Shown here: positions 13,131 to 25,149 of the stretch, piece after piece | Numbering within the stretch: position 1 is the first letter of the stretch | Layout of the letters: the number at the start of each line of letters is the position of its first letter | Assembly: GCF_040939455.1 (NCBI RefSeq) | Contig: NC_134124.1 | Coordinates: 31,075,138-31,139,137, forward strand | Direction of reading: 5' to 3' | From: Microcebus murinus | Taxonomy: Eukaryota; Chordata; Mammalia; Primates; Cheirogaleidae | DNA: 64,000 nucleotides | Position numbers and translations under genes: made by a program | The notes under the pieces: generated by a model | Told to the model about the DNA's origin: nothing | Seen by the model: the letters and a program-made list of their open reading frames with translations, nothing else | Database searches by the model: none

Positions 13131-13785
13131 AACAAGCTCATATATGTTTATTTTGAGTTGATTGTCAACATTTTAAAAACCAGGAAAATTTACCTAAAAG
13201 TCCACATCTTCAGCTTTTCTAAAAAATCTAGAAGGGTATGGCTGCCTCCAGCCCTCACGCATTCTGGCTGGGAGCTGCTCCCTGCCCCCCCCCATTCCCC
13301 AGCTCAGTTTGGTCTGAAATTGGCCCACTCGCCTCTCCTGCCTGGCTGGCCCCTCCAGGTATTTAAATTCGCTACTCCCTGACCTAGATTGTACCTAGAT
13401 TCTTATTACTTTTAAAAGATGAAATATTTTTTAAAGAACTCGTGCATCGTACTTGTTTACCAGGAAAGGCAATGGGGACCTGTTATGGCAATGACCAGCT
13501 TTGAATGTCACGTTGCTTTCACGGTGGCATTAAATGTGTTTCAAACGACTCCTCTGGTCAGCCCTCTGCAACCTGGTTTTGTTAAACTGGTCTCTCCTTA
13601 TTCTTCATCTGACGCTGGTGGGTAAGTGCAAATTCAAGCCTGTTAGTTATTTGTAACTCACTCTGGGACGCTTTCCTGTGTGTCCCTCCAGCTTGTGGCC
13701 TTCAGCAATTGCCAGCCTGGGGTCGTGGGTCCCCAGCCCGCCTCGGAAGGTGTGCAGCGCAGCCTGCGGCTGGCGTGTGCAGGTG

Positions 13786-13821
13786 CTGACGGGCGTTTCT
13801 CCTGCTCTCTCTCTTCCCCAG
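13786..13821 (+). other. TENM2: Exon A splice acceptor with branch site
   Basis: A branch-point-like ctgac at 13786-13790 places the branch A 32 bases before the intron end. It is followed by a pyrimidine tract (ctgctctctctcttcccc) and the terminal AG at 13820-13821. This decides the exon A start; the reading frame is open and matches TENM2 immediately after it. Confidence 0.85.
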
Positions 13822-14056
13822 GCCCTCCCAACCACCACAGCCAGTCCACGCTGCGGCCCCCGCTCCCGCCGCCGCACAACCACACGCTGTCGCACCACCA
13901 CTCGTCCGCCAACTCGCTCAACAGGAACTCGCTGACCAACCGGCGCAGCCAGATCCACGCCCCGGCCCCCGCGCCCAATGACCTGGCCACCACGCCCGAG
14001 TCCGTCCAGCTCCAGGACAGCTGGGTGCTCAACAGCAACGTGCCGCTGGAGACCCG
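13822..14056 (+). CDS. TENM2: Teneurin-2 exon A, intracellular Pro/His-rich segment
   Basis: This 235-bp coding exon belongs to teneurin-2, a large type II transmembrane cell-adhesion protein of neurons whose extracellular part binds latrophilins. The first two bases (GC) complete a split Gly codon; 77 codons follow; the last two bases (CG) start the Arg completed by exon B. The translation starts [20 protein letters not shown], continues through an [11 protein letters not shown] run and an APAPAP run, and ends [15 protein letters not shown]. It matches human TENM2 as I recall it and fits TENM2 better than the other paralogs. The polyproline stretch resembles SH3 ligands; teneurin-1's intracellular domain is known to bind CAP/ponsin, so a similar role here is inference. 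It is GC-rich and CpG-rich compared with the flanking intron. Both splice sites are strong. It is a single exon, not a complete CDS. Confidence 0.96.
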
Positions 14057-14062
14057 GTAAGT
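14057..14062 (+). other. TENM2: Exon A splice donor
   Basis: The sequence CCG|gtaagt is a near-consensus donor. It interrupts an Arg codon after its second base, a phase 2 intron. Confidence 0.95.
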
Positions 14063-15539
14063 CCCCGTCCCTGCCTGGCGCGGAGTCGCTCTCCGCCGTC
14101 GCCCTCCCCGGAGCCACCTGGTGTCTCAGTTCCGGCCGCAGAGACATCCAGGGCATAAGTAATGAGACAAGTCTGCCACCTCCCTGCTCTCCTGGTAATT
14201 TGACCCTGGACAGTAGGTTGACAGGTATTTCTTTGTTCACATGTGTCTCCTTTTAATGCCTGTTTACTTTCTTAGACAGCTCCTGTGTACCCAACTAATA
14301 GAATTAGCATAACATATTTTTACTCGAAGGCTCACGGGAAGCGTGCTTATAAGGGTATATTGACTGAAAGCCACTGATAAATTATGCATTTGGCCTTTCT
14401 TGAAGTAATAAATGAAGGCTCATTTGAAATTAAGTGTTTGGGGAGACCTTGAGAAACAATCCCTGATTCCAAACTGACAGAAGTATAATTTTAATTTATA
14501 TTTCATCCAACACGCAGTCTCGCTTTAATCCCTCCTGTACAAACTAACAGCTCGATGCCTGGGGGGCAGACAATAATGTGCGGAAAAACAAACAGAAGGA
14601 AAGGGGTAGCACTCAGGTGAGGAGGGAAGAGTTTTGAAAATGATCTCCAGGTCTGGCTTTGTTTTGTTTCGCCTCTGTTCACCTTCCCTTCTGCTCTTGC
14701 AAAACCATGCACTCCTTAATGACCAGAAAGAAGACCCATCGGTCATGGCGTGGCAGGCTGGAAGGCAATTGACAGCGAAGGCTGGGAGTGGGTTGGCCAG
14801 ATATTGAAAGCACCTTGCTGCTCGCTCCCCAGACACTATCCTGGTCTGTGTGCTCCGATAGCTGTTGTTTCCTTGTCCGGAAGAGCCGTGGAGACTAAAC
14901 AGAGAGAGGCGCTCATTCATGCTGACCCTTCAGAAAGTTCTCGAATAGATCTTAGACTTTAATAACTTAGGTTTGAGGAAAGACAGGAATAATCTGTAAT
15001 CTTTCTGATAATGGCCGGTGAGTTGTCTGCACACAGCTGGAAGCAATTTTGAAAGCCATAGCGTTTGGAGTTGTTTCTTATCTATAATATTCTTTGGTTT
15101 CTTGTATAAGATCTTGAACATGAATAGGTTGTCCACCCTGGTCACTGTAATTGCTCCAAACGTTACTTAATTTTATTTTCTGACAATGATAGGTTATTTT
15201 TAACCAGGCCTACCATCTTAATCTCTAAAGCTTGAAATACATAAAGTCAATAAAAATTATAAATATATATTATACATGACAAATACATTTAAACATTTGC
15301 ACTAATACAGCACTCCACTAATCCACTTCCAGCTTTGCTGGAAACTGACCGATCAACCAGGCTTAACTCAGGGTATTGTCATAGTTGATAATGGTCTTAA
15401 AGGCTGGATACAATTCTCTTTTTCTTCCCCATATTTATGAACTGCCATAAAGTTTGGTGGGCACTAGTCAGCCTATTTTTACATTAACAGACTATTATTT
15501 GAAAAATAGTTTCTGGTAGAAAGGCTACATAGAGTGGAC
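14063..15539. other. Intron DNA, nothing recognised
   Basis: No exon or clear repeat recognised. AT-rich from about 15170 onward (for example 15240-15300). Confidence 0.5.
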
Positions 15540-15622
15540 TGGATGAAGAAGGAGAAGAAAGAAAAGAAAGAGAAGAGAAGTGGAGAGGCTATTGTATAAA
15601 GAGAAAGAAAGAAGGAAAGACA
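15540..15622 (+). repeat. GA-rich polypurine low-complexity tract
   Basis: Nearly all purine, with gaa, agaa and gaag units, broken by one short ggctattgtataa interruption near 15586-15598. Confidence 0.85.
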
Positions 15623-15639
15623 AGGACCACTATCACCAT

Positions 15640-15800
15640 TCAGTTTTTATTTTGTACTTTAAAAATGCCAAACATTCATATTTTACATGCATTATCTCAT
15701 TCAAGCCTGAAAGCAACCCAATGAGGTAGGAAGGGACTTCTATTATTGCCATTTTAGAGATGCAGAATTTAGGTTCAGAGGGACACACAGTAACCTATGA
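15640..15800 (-). mobile_element. MIR SINE, antisense
   Basis: The + strand has 'attatctcattcaagcctgaaagcaacccaatgaggtagg', 'ttattgccattttagagatgcag' and 'gttcagagggacacacagtaac', matching the reverse-complement MIR core. Confidence 0.82.
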
Positions 15801-16589
15801 GGAGTCTACAACTTCAGGGAGATGGTAAATTATGAGCCATGTCGGATAGCATGCTGGCAGCTCCTACACACAAAATAAGGTGGAGAAATGTCTGATGGGT
15901 GAACAACCAAACATACATTTATTGACCCAATTGTTACAGTTACAGGGCCAGACCCATCAGAGTATTCTTTGCAAAAAGTCTTCCCTCGATGATAAGAACA
16001 CACGTAACACATAAACTTGTCTCCCATCTCCGAATCTCCCATCTCCAATGTAATCAAGTTTCCCAGGAGATTGATTTTGAGCAACCATTTGTAATAAAGT
16101 ATACCCTAGTGACAAACTTCTGCTAGACAGGACCAACAAAACCAAGCAGATCACTTTTCTGCTTTCCTGAATTAAGCTCTTCCTGAACTTACTTTCTGAT
16201 CCGTAGAGTCCTCCTTCCAATCCTTTGGATTTCTGGCACTTCTCCAAGAATGAGGACTTTTCAGTGGTGATTTTAGAAGGAGAAAGTTAAAGACAACATT
16301 TGGTGCATAGATAGGATTGCCAAAACCTTGAAGTCTATAAGAAGGAAAAAACAAGTGAGGCAACATCTGCCTAGTCTTTGATCAGTACGTTCAAGAGCCA
16401 AGGATCAGAGAACGTAAGGTCTTGAGATGGAGCAATTACCAGAAATCAAGTACAGGGTGAAGTTGGCAAATATCTGAAACTCCATTCATGGAACTGAATA
16501 CATAGAACTTGAATGTGCAACTAGTCTCATATATGAAAACTTCAGCAGTAGTCCATAGAATTGTTGAAATTTATGATTTCTCTTTTAAA
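15801..16589. other. Intron DNA, nothing recognised
   Basis: No exon or repeat family is recognised. Confidence 0.45.
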
Positions 16590-16925
16590 TATTATTAATT
16601 CAGTCTCTTATTAGTAAATATCTACTGAGTCACTTGTGTATGCCAAGGGCATGTTAGGTACTGGGGAGATAATGATTAAAACATGGATCCTCCCCTTAAA
16701 GTTCACCCAACCCAAAGGAGGAGGTACACACACAAACAAAAAGGTAGTACAATATATAACAGTATATAAAATAATGGAAGTCTAAGAGTTACAGAGATTA
16801 TATCGTGGAAGAAGTGATTAATTCTCCCAAAAAGATCAATAAATGTTTCACAACTGAAGGGCTGCTTCAGCTGGGTTTTGAGAGATGAGTAGGAGTTCAC
16901 CTAGTAGATAAATAAAGCCAAAGAC
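16590..16925 (-). mobile_element. LINE L2 3' region, antisense
   Basis: The + strand reads as reverse-complement L2: 'tagtaaatatctactgagtcacttgtgtatgccaagggcatgttaggtactggggagataatgattaaaacatgg' (16613-16687), then 'cttaaagttcac', and later 'gctgggttttgagagatgagtaggagttcac' (16871-16901), matching the 'gagctgagacctgaaggatgag' region. Confidence 0.8.
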
Positions 16926-18179
16926 TATAGCATATAATTTGTTCTTATTCCCCACTATTTTTTCATGTAGTCTTGGCAACAGAGAACTGAACAAATTTAC
17001 TCCTTAAAATGCTAAAGTATTGTGAGTTTAATGGTGTCATTTTCTTAGCCACAAGAGAGTACATGTGTGGGAGTTCTTTTTAGGAACATGATACCATACT
17101 AGGATTCCCATTTCTATCTTTCACATCAAATAAGAACTGGTTGATCACATCCAGGAGAGAGAACCATGAAAAGTAAGACATTCTGTAGGCTGATCATGAT
17201 TTGGTCCCCAATTTTGAAAATGCAGTGGGAATTTACAAAGAGTTTCACCACCCTTACTCTCATTAATTCAGACTTTTGGGCAGAATGGAAGAATTTCATA
17301 ACTCTGGGAGGTGATAAGCAGGCATTCTCGCCCCCCCACCCAGCATGCGAAGCCAAGTCTGGTGTGCTTCTTTAGACTAGTGGGGACTACGCCCTGGCCT
17401 CTCTGCATTGCTTTTCTGATGTCCCCATCAGTCTTAACGATGCATGTTAGATCTTCTCCAAACTATGTTTTTTCCATTTTTTTCTATGACAAGTAAAATT
17501 GGTGGGGCTGATTAAGGAGGCATAGCCAGAAAATAGGATTGTCTAAATTTGGAATTTAGCAAAAGACAAAAAAGCGTATAATGGAAGTTCTGTATCAATG
17601 TTAAATAAAAGAACAATGCATATATAAATTTATACTACCAAAAGCAGTCAATTCATGTATAAATCATATTATAATCCAAGAAAAACCAAACAAAAAGCAG
17701 AGGAACTAATTGCAGTAGACACTTTTTAAGCAGTGGCTACTGTCTTTTCTAAAGTAGTGTGTTACAAAAATAACACTGCCCACCATCCTCCTCCCAGCCT
17801 ATTCACAGAAGGTCTTGAACAAAGTCCACTTGCGATTCTTGGTTGGCATCACCTATCTACTCCTTCCTCTGCTGAAAGTGACAAGGTGAGGAATCTTCCT
17901 GGTCAGCTGCTTCTTTGGGAGTTCCTGAAGTCAGCTTCTCCTGTCTAAAACAGTAGGAAGTAGCTCAATGACAGAACCTAACTTTCCTTCCTGTGTGTGT
18001 TTCCTGAAGCAAGCTTCTCTCTCTCTGCGTCTATCTGGGCCACAAGTCACAAAAGAGAATCCCTAAGCAGGACAAAACTTCTGAGTTTGCTTGTGTCCTG
18101 AAATATGAGAAGCTCTAATTTTAATCATCAAGCTCTTTACGCTGCAAACAAGTTTGCAGGTTGCTTTTCAAACTGGCCA
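16926..18179. other. Intron DNA, nothing recognised
   Basis: No exon or repeat family recognised. A C8 run is at 17331-17338. Confidence 0.45.
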
Positions 18180-19010
18180 TCCGTTATTCACTCTAGGAAT
18201 ATCAATGAGAACCTACAATGTCCCAGGCACGGGGGATTCAGCAAAGAAGGAGAAACACAAAAATCTCTGCTCTTAGTGGAGATTCTAGGCTGGATGTAAA
18301 CAGAACATGAACCAATGATTATACGGATGCCTCTTAACTCCATGACAAATGTAGAAAGTGCCATAAGACGTAGAGAGAAGCCAGACCCATGAGAAATGGA
18401 CAGGTAAGCTGAGCCTTAAGGATAAGCAGGCATTAAATCAGACTTAAAGAGTGGGCTAGGTGGCAAAAACAATGACCAGCTGGGAGAAAAACCAGTAAGG
18501 TACCAGGAAGAGAAAGCAAATTAGAAAGGTGGTCAACAGCACCATGGGACAGGCTTTGAGCTGGGTTAAAGGTTTTGGACTCTTCCCCAAGAACAGTTAA
18601 AAGTCACTGAAGCATTTTAAATAGGAAAGTAAAATAATAAGATACATTTGTTTTGTTTTGTCTTTAACGACATATGATAATGACCATATGATAAAGATTT
18701 AAGGGGCACGTTAGGGTGGAAGTTATGCAAGACCAAAGGTCCAGTTTGGAGACTATTTAATAGTTAAGATCAAAAATGGTACGACTTTGATTAGGGTAAT
18801 GGTGCTGAATATTCAAAGATATCTGGTATACCCTGAAATAGAATCAGCAGAAATTAATGATTGCTGAGATGCAAAGATGAAAGTTAGGATTCTTCATGAA
18901 ATTTTTGAGTCAGGTGCCTGGGTGAATAGTGATATCATTTACTAAAGAAGGAATAAGTTTTGTGACAGAAACCAAAAGCTTCAGCTTGGGACATGGTGAA
19001 TCTATGATAC
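18180..19010 (-). mobile_element. Long LINE L2 fragment, antisense
   Basis: This is the longest L2 copy here, readable over about 830 bp in reverse complement. Landmarks in order are 'cctacaatgtcccaggcacgggggattcagcaaagaaggagaaac' (18212-18256), 'gctgagccttaaggataagcagg', 'ggttttggactcttccccaagaacagttaaaagtcactgaagcattttaaataggaaagt' (18572-18631), 'ggtgcctgggtgaatagtgatatcatttac' (18914-18943) and 'cttcagcttgggacatggtgaatc'. The later landmarks fall in the coding part of L2. Confidence 0.82.
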
Positions 19011-19214
19011 AACAAAAGAATTAAGTATAATTATTGGCCAGACTTATTTTGATTCTGAAATCATATATGTATAATATAGAAAATCATCCATTTACAGATA
19101 ATAGCATATTTAGTGTATCTGAAGCTCTCAGAAATTGATTTTTCTCTTGAAAAAAAAAACTCTCCAGTAATTTTGTTAAATTTATTCTACATGATTACAT
19201 AGGTCTGTGAATCT

Positions 19215-19435
19215 TTGTCAAGTACTTTTTGCTTGGCACTTAGCTTTACATGCAGGATCTCATTTAATCCATTAAACCCTTCTTTTAGGTATATGTTACT
19301 ATCCCTATTTAAAATAGAAGGAAACTAAGGCTTGGGGAGATTAAGTTACTTACACATCACCCAATTAATAAGTGGCAGAGCTGGGATTTGAACCTGGGTC
19401 TACCTGACTCCAAATCCCCTGCTCTTAACCGCCCG
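19215..19435 (-). mobile_element. MIR SINE, antisense, well preserved
   Basis: It runs through the full reverse-complement core: 'tctcatttaatccattaaaccc', 'ggaaactaaggcttggggagattaagttac', 'agtggcagagctgggatttgaacctgggtctacctgactcc', 'gctcttaacc'. It is one of the best preserved MIRs in the window. Confidence 0.9.
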
Positions 19436-22400
19436 ATGGTGGTTTGGAAGTGGGAAGAAAAGAAAGCTATGCATATTCTGATGGCAAACAACAAATTAAT
19501 TTACCTAGGCCGTGAAAATGAAGTCAATGTGTTGTCAGTGACACGAGGCAAGAAATGATCTATGGGATGAACCGCAGCCTGTTACTGGACATAGAATTAG
19601 TCATTGTCAAAATCATAAGCCAGGCAAGATTGAAGGGACCCTTCTCTGCAGCCCCGAAGAATTGTTGGCAACCCAGGATGGTAAAATCTGAGGCCTCTCT
19701 GCTCCGTGGTGGTGCAGGAGGGGACGTGTGTGAGCTGATTTACAGGGAGAGATTGAATGCTCTGCATATTATAAAACGTGAGTGCAGATCGACACTGAAG
19801 AAATGAGACGCCACAGCTACTTTTTTAGCTCTGTGATTTGTAGGGGTTTCTTCCTTCCAAGCAGGGCTCTGGCAGATTGGTAGGAGAAGGCCACACCTCT
19901 GGGGTCACTGTGGCTGGCCATTTGGTCATCCTTGAATAACCATGGTTGCTCCTGTTAGCAGGAAGCGAGGCAAACGCTCCCAAAAGGAATTGAGAATGTT
20001 GGGCTTGATGAGTGGTATCTATGGAATCTACTTTTGGTATCCGAATTTTTTAAAAAAAAAAACACACTTTTTGTCATCAAGACAATATCATCTTAGCCTA
20101 ATCTGGATGCTTTAACGGTCGTGCCTATTTGGGAATCGAGATTGAAGACCTTTAGTAAATAAGGTTTTCACAGAGAAGAGACGAGGTTGTTGAAACATCT
20201 TCACCATGCTGAGTCCAAAGACTATTCCAAACTTGTTCTCAGATTGATTTTTCTACCCAAGGATTAATTTTCTGACAGAATCACTGACAAGCTTGATCTT
20301 TAGAATATTAAACCAAGGCAACTTGTTTGCTTTTTTTTCGGTTTGTTTTCTAATGTTTTCGAGTGAGGTTTAAAACAAGAATTCATTCCGGGTGAACCAA
20401 ATGCATTGAAGCACTTTCAGATCAATAGGCAGCTTGGCTTCTCCGTATCGCAAAACATTATGCCCCCTCTAAATTCTCATCAGAGGCAACATGGAAATTA
20501 ATGAGACCTTTAGGTTAGCCTTTCAAGCTCAGCCTTATTTTATAGCTTTACCTTGCCTTTTTGACACCCTGATCCCGCCTGGCCACCAGCACCATTTCAC
20601 GTTGCAGTGCACTTTAATTTTGCAGTTTTCTTAGTCTTCCTTGGAAACTGGCAGCTTATTAATCTCAATAACTGAGCTACTCAATAGGCAAGCTCACCAA
20701 TGAGAAACCAGCCTGTGTCTTTCTTTCTTTTTTTTTTTTTTTTTCTTGGCAGATAGAAACAAGGGGGTTGGATGTTGGATGGAGGCAAGGGTGGTGGTAG
20801 AGAAAAAGCTAGTGAGGAAGGGCATCTCATCCCCGACGTTGCTTTCTGACTGGTCTAATCCACTGCTCTGCAATTTACGGCTTGTGGTGTTAAATACACT
20901 CAAACCCATTAATAAGAAAATAAATAAAGTGTCATGGCACGTGTGCAAATTACAAGGTGCATTAAGAAAGAAACAAGCATTACATCTTACTCAAGACCAC
21001 TCCAGCCTCCCCTTGGCATGGTTTGCAAGCTTGAAAGCATCCTTGGAAGTGGAGGTGCCCAAGGAGAAGCCGTCCTTTTGAAATTTGGCCCCTTCTGTAA
21101 AATTAAAAACCTATTGAGGACTTGAACTTCTTGCTTGTAAGGTGCCACAGCTAAGCCTCTAGGTAGAAAAAACTTAAAAAAAAAACAATGTATCCTTCAG
21201 CAGCCAGAACCTTGGGGACCCAATTACGAATTGAGGCCACCTCGTGGTCATGAATCGTAAAAGCAGGACTCTGCCCCAGTCTGTGTAAATGTGGACGACT
21301 CTTGGGTTAAGTTCCTAGTTGAAAAAAGCGGAGTATTTCCATCTCTTTCTGTGCTCTTTCACCCATTCAGCTAATATCAACTGTCATTCCCTGGGGGCAT
21401 TTCCTGAAGTGTTCCCAGGGGATGTTTTATCTGGCTCAGACAGGGAGAAACTTGAGGAAGTGCAAGTCCTTTCTAATTCCAGCACCCCAATGATCCTTTT
21501 CTTTTCACAGAAGCCAGATAAGGCCTCCGGTTTCTCCCAGGCAGGGGAAGTAGGCTCTGCAACTTTTCTGAAGGTTCCCTTGATTTATTAGTCTTGGCCT
21601 CACCTGCTTTTGTGAGTTGGGATCTTGTGTCGCCAGAATTGCAAACTGTTGCAAGGTACTCAGCCAATTTGCTCGTCTGAAGCTGCATCCTTTAGATTAT
21701 ATGGGAATGTTTAAGAAAGCTTTCTCAGGTAGCTGTTTTTCTCTCCAAAACCCACCAAACAATCTGGGGCTATTATGTGAATCTTGTTTGCAAATATTCA
21801 TTTCTGACGGTTACAAGCAGTGCTATAAACAAAGGATCACCCTCAAAAATCGCGTATTTTTAAAATCCCTCATAGGAGCGTTTCTTGCTCATAATAAGTG
21901 TTTAGGAGTCAGCAAATATCCCCAGTTTCTGTCATCAGTCCTTAAATTGCGTGTGCCTTATGTTTCAAAAGAGAATGAATAGCAATTCTTTTCCATTTGT
22001 TAAATTGTATTGAAATTGTATTTCGATTTATTAAAGCTTCAATGGGGTAAAGCATTCATGAGTTTATTTTCTCAACAATTAGCACTCCTATAAAGATGTT
22101 GCCTACCAAAGAGATGAGATTTAAAATCTTATTTTTTTTTAATTATTTGAACAAATGGATTAAGAATCCTGCACAGAAGGGAAGGTGGAAAATATTGCCT
22201 TTCTTGCTTAGATAAGAATTTAAAATGAAAAGCTTAGTCTTAGTGGCTTTTTAATTTCTTATCAAGCCAGATCCTCTCTACCATACTTGGAAGCACGTGG
22301 TGAGAAGGCATAGGGAGATATTAGGCCCATTTAAGCATGTGGTGGGACTCCAGGGAGATCTACTCTGTCCTAGCCCCACTCTTGCCAATTCTGTAAAACG

Positions 22401-22679
22401 AGGGAATAATTCAACAAGCCCCCCAAGCAAGCACGGTGCTAGGCACACGTGTGTTCTCCGGGTGCTCCTATGCTCCGTTTAGTGCTCTTCTCTCTTCCTG
22501 TGTCCTACGGCGGTATGCTAAATGTATGGGGACTGCAAAGAACATCTTTTCCAGCTTCTAAACCTCAGAATCTACAGGAGGAGAGATTGTGGCCCTGTTA
22601 AAAATCTTTTCACTTTCTGGAAACCACTGAGCACTCTTTTGAGATTTATTTTTTTTAAAAAAGGACATAATCATCTCTG
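19436..22679. other. Long repeat-poor intron stretch
   Basis: Over 3.2 kb without a recognisable transposon or exon. It contains an A/T run at 20050-20062 and a T run at 20729-20744. AT-rich homeodomain-like words such as ggaaattaatgagacc (20491-20506) and tttaaaatcttattttttttaatt (22120-22143) occur. It is a candidate home for conserved regulatory DNA, but conservation cannot be judged here. Confidence 0.45.
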
Positions 22680-22850
22680 AAATGCCTATTTTGTGCTAAG
22701 TAGGGTAATAGATACTTTACATGTTGTCTGAATTGACACCCTGGGGGATAGATGTTACTGTCCCCTTTCCATATGTCAGGAAGAAACTTTGGAAGGTGGA
22801 GGGTTTGGGATAGGGCCAAGGTCCTGGCAGAACTGGATTCAAGTAGTACT
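22680..22850 (-). mobile_element. MIR SINE, antisense, diverged
   Basis: The + strand shows 'gcctattttgtgctaagtagggtaatagatactttacatg', 'gggatagatgttactgtcccctttccatatgtcagg' and 'caaggtcctggcagaactggattcaag', a degenerate reverse-complement MIR. Confidence 0.65.
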
Positions 22851-23944
22851 TAACTCAGGCATTAAGAGTTTGGATCTTAGCCTTGCTTTTTGGGGCTTTT
22901 CAATGTCATTCATATGCAGGCTTCCTTTTGTGAGATCCTTATGGGGACTATAGGCTATGTTCTCATAGCTTAGAAACCTAACAGAAAGAGAAGCTCTTCT
23001 TGCTCATATGCCAACAACACGCCCTTGATTGAGTCCCGTGGCACCCAGCTAGGGTCATATGCCCACGATTGACCTCGAGACTTGGTGAACAGCCCACGCT
23101 AATTGGCCAGGCCTGGATCACATGCCTACATAGGGCCTGATGGTGATGGGGAAGGAGCGTAGCCCGTAGCCAAATACTGTGCACGAGCCACAGACCAACC
23201 CAGGTCAAATTCAATGCCACGTCGGCCACAGCCCAGCTGCCTTCTCGTATTGCCTGATTGTAATGATTTTCTCCTCTAGGCAGACACAGCCCTGGCCGGG
23301 GTGGGGACATTTCAGGCCATGGAGTTATCTCACTTGCCTGGGCACAGAAGGGGGGTTCACAGATTATTCTAATATGAAGCAGAAAGAATAAGTTTCGCTG
23401 ACTGACTCCCAGCCCCTTCTGATTCATTACCTCTCTGGTTCACTTCTTAAACATCCCAAGACTTTACCTTTGAGTTCACTGTGGCCACTTAATGCATTTT
23501 AACTTTTATTAGTCTCCTGACATCTCTTTTAAGCTATCATCTTCTTTCCTGCAAAAGTGCTTGGATTACACATTTTCTAATTAAAACATGCTCATTTATT
23601 GTCTTACTAACCAGTGCTCTTTACGAGGGCTCATGATGAGAAAGTTAACTCAAAACATCTCAATACATTTCCCATCTCTTGCAAATGGCTGGTGTAGCAG
23701 TTCTACCTTTATAAAGTTGAAGTACTTTGAAGGACTTTTGGTTTTGCTTTTTAATAAAACCATACATGGGAAACACTTAACTCCACGCTTCAAGCTCATA
23801 ATGGTCTCAGCAATGCATTGTATCCTCTTTGTTGTGGTATGTCTACGAGGGATGTTTTTGCAGGGGTCTGTCAGCTCCTTAATGAACATGGGTGACATCA
23901 GAATGGTTTTTGTCCTAAAATGCAAGCTATCCTTGTGTTAATAA
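22851..23944. other. Intron DNA, nothing recognised
   Basis: No exon or repeat family recognised. Confidence 0.45.
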
Positions 23945-24092
23945 TGATGCCCATTGCCATTACAGTGAATGCCCATTTACTGTGCCCATTGCCCATTTAC
24001 TGTGAATTAAGTTGATCCTGTTAGAAGTAGTGAAGTTCAGTGGGTAAAGGAAGTTCAGGGTAAAGTGAAGTTCAGAGGGTAAAGGAAGCACA
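23945..24092 (+). repeat. Two short local duplications
   Basis: First, 'gcccatttactgtg' occurs at 23970-23983 and again at 23991-24004, with the shorter word 'tgcccattgcc' repeated nearby. Second, 'gtgaagttcag(tg/ag)ggtaaaggaag' occurs near 24031-24054 and again near 24066-24089, with a shorter ttcagggtaaa copy between. They look like replication-slippage duplications of unique sequence. Confidence 0.8.
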
Positions 24093-24377
24093 CATACATT
24101 TAAACCCACCTAGAATGTCAACAGAATGGCGTGTGTGGTGGCATTGGGGTGGGTGTGCCACAAGGTGGGAAGGACATATTCCAAATGTCTTTGTTTTCTG
24201 AGTATTTGCCATTGTTTGCCCTGTCTTTGGAGATATGGAAGCAGAATAAAGATGGGGACCTCCTCATGTCCTGCCTGTATTGTGCATCTTCAAAGTCAGA
24301 ATGCCACTTGGTTTAGGGACAAGGGAGAACTGTGGCATTCTTCACTGAGCTAAAGCCAAAGGGCTACTTCAGGCAGA

Positions 24378-24470
24378 GGGCAAGAGATAGAGACAGACAC
24401 AGAGACAGAAGTAGAGATGGAGATGGAGATAGAGACAGAGGGAGACATGTAGAGAAAGAAAAGAAAAGGT
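24378..24470 (+). repeat. Purine-rich (GAGACA/GAGATG)n repeat
   Basis: Irregular six-base units gagaca, gagatg and gagata repeat for about 90 bases. The Arg/Asp-rich frame on the + strand is a product of the repeat. Confidence 0.88.
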
Positions 24471-24654
24471 CCGCTGGTGAGAATGTGGAAATGAGCAGAT
24501 ACTCTCTTCTTGGAGGTTGGCCCCATGCTCTGATCACTACATCAGAAGCCAGAGCAGAAGACGCCATCAAGGCCAACGTGATTGGGGATGGCTAAACCTG
24601 AGCCCCAATCATTTCAGACAAGGAGGCATCATTTGGCAGCACAGAAGCAGAGCT

Positions 24655-24800
24655 TTTAAACTGGAACCCATGTAAAGATCACCTACTGTAGCCCCTGGTC
24701 TGTAAAAACGTCTATTTTACAGACCAGGAGCATGAGGCTCAGAATGTTCCACAACTCGCCAAGGCCTTCCGCTCCAAACGTCCACGTGGGGCTGCAGGGC
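24655..24800 (-). mobile_element. Possible diverged MIR, antisense
   Basis: 'ctattttacagaccaggagcatgaggctcagaatgttccacaactcgccaagg' resembles the MIR 'ttttacagatgaggaaactgaggctcagagaggttaag' region in reverse complement. The ends are unclear. Confidence 0.5.
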
Positions 24801-25015
24801 AGGCCTTGGGCTTAAGCCTTTCCCAGCACCTTGAACTATTTCCTGCATGATGAGGGGACTTTGGTGCCTACTTATCCTGCACAGAATCTTTTATCTCCTT
24901 TTCTCTCTGCAAAGGAAAGGTCGAGAATTTAAGGCAAAGGATTAGACCACGTATTGCAACAAATATAGTCTTTTTGGTTATTTTATTACAAAATGTACAC
25001 ATTCTCTTGGTGAGA

Positions 25016-25083
25016 GAGAATTGTTGCGAATCTCTGATTCTCAATTGTTGAGAATCTCTGAGAATCTCTGATTCTCGACAATT
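25016..25083. repeat. Imperfect inverted repeat / stem-loop
   Basis: The 14-base arm aattgttgagaatc (25043-25056) is complementary to gattctcgacaatt (25070-25083) with one mismatch, around a 13-base loop. A third related word (gaattgttgcgaatc, 25019-25033) allows alternative pairing. Confidence 0.85.
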
Positions 25084-25149
25084 AGAAAGATAGAAAATAA
25101 AAAGAAATAGTCTCTGCTTCTGAATTTCTATTTATAAGGAAATCTTGCT

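Noticed and set aside
13647..14240. 197-codon antisense open frame across exon A
   Set aside because: It is the mirror of the GC-rich TENM2 exon and its flanks; no domain or homolog recognised, and the + strand frame matches TENM2 with correct splice sites.
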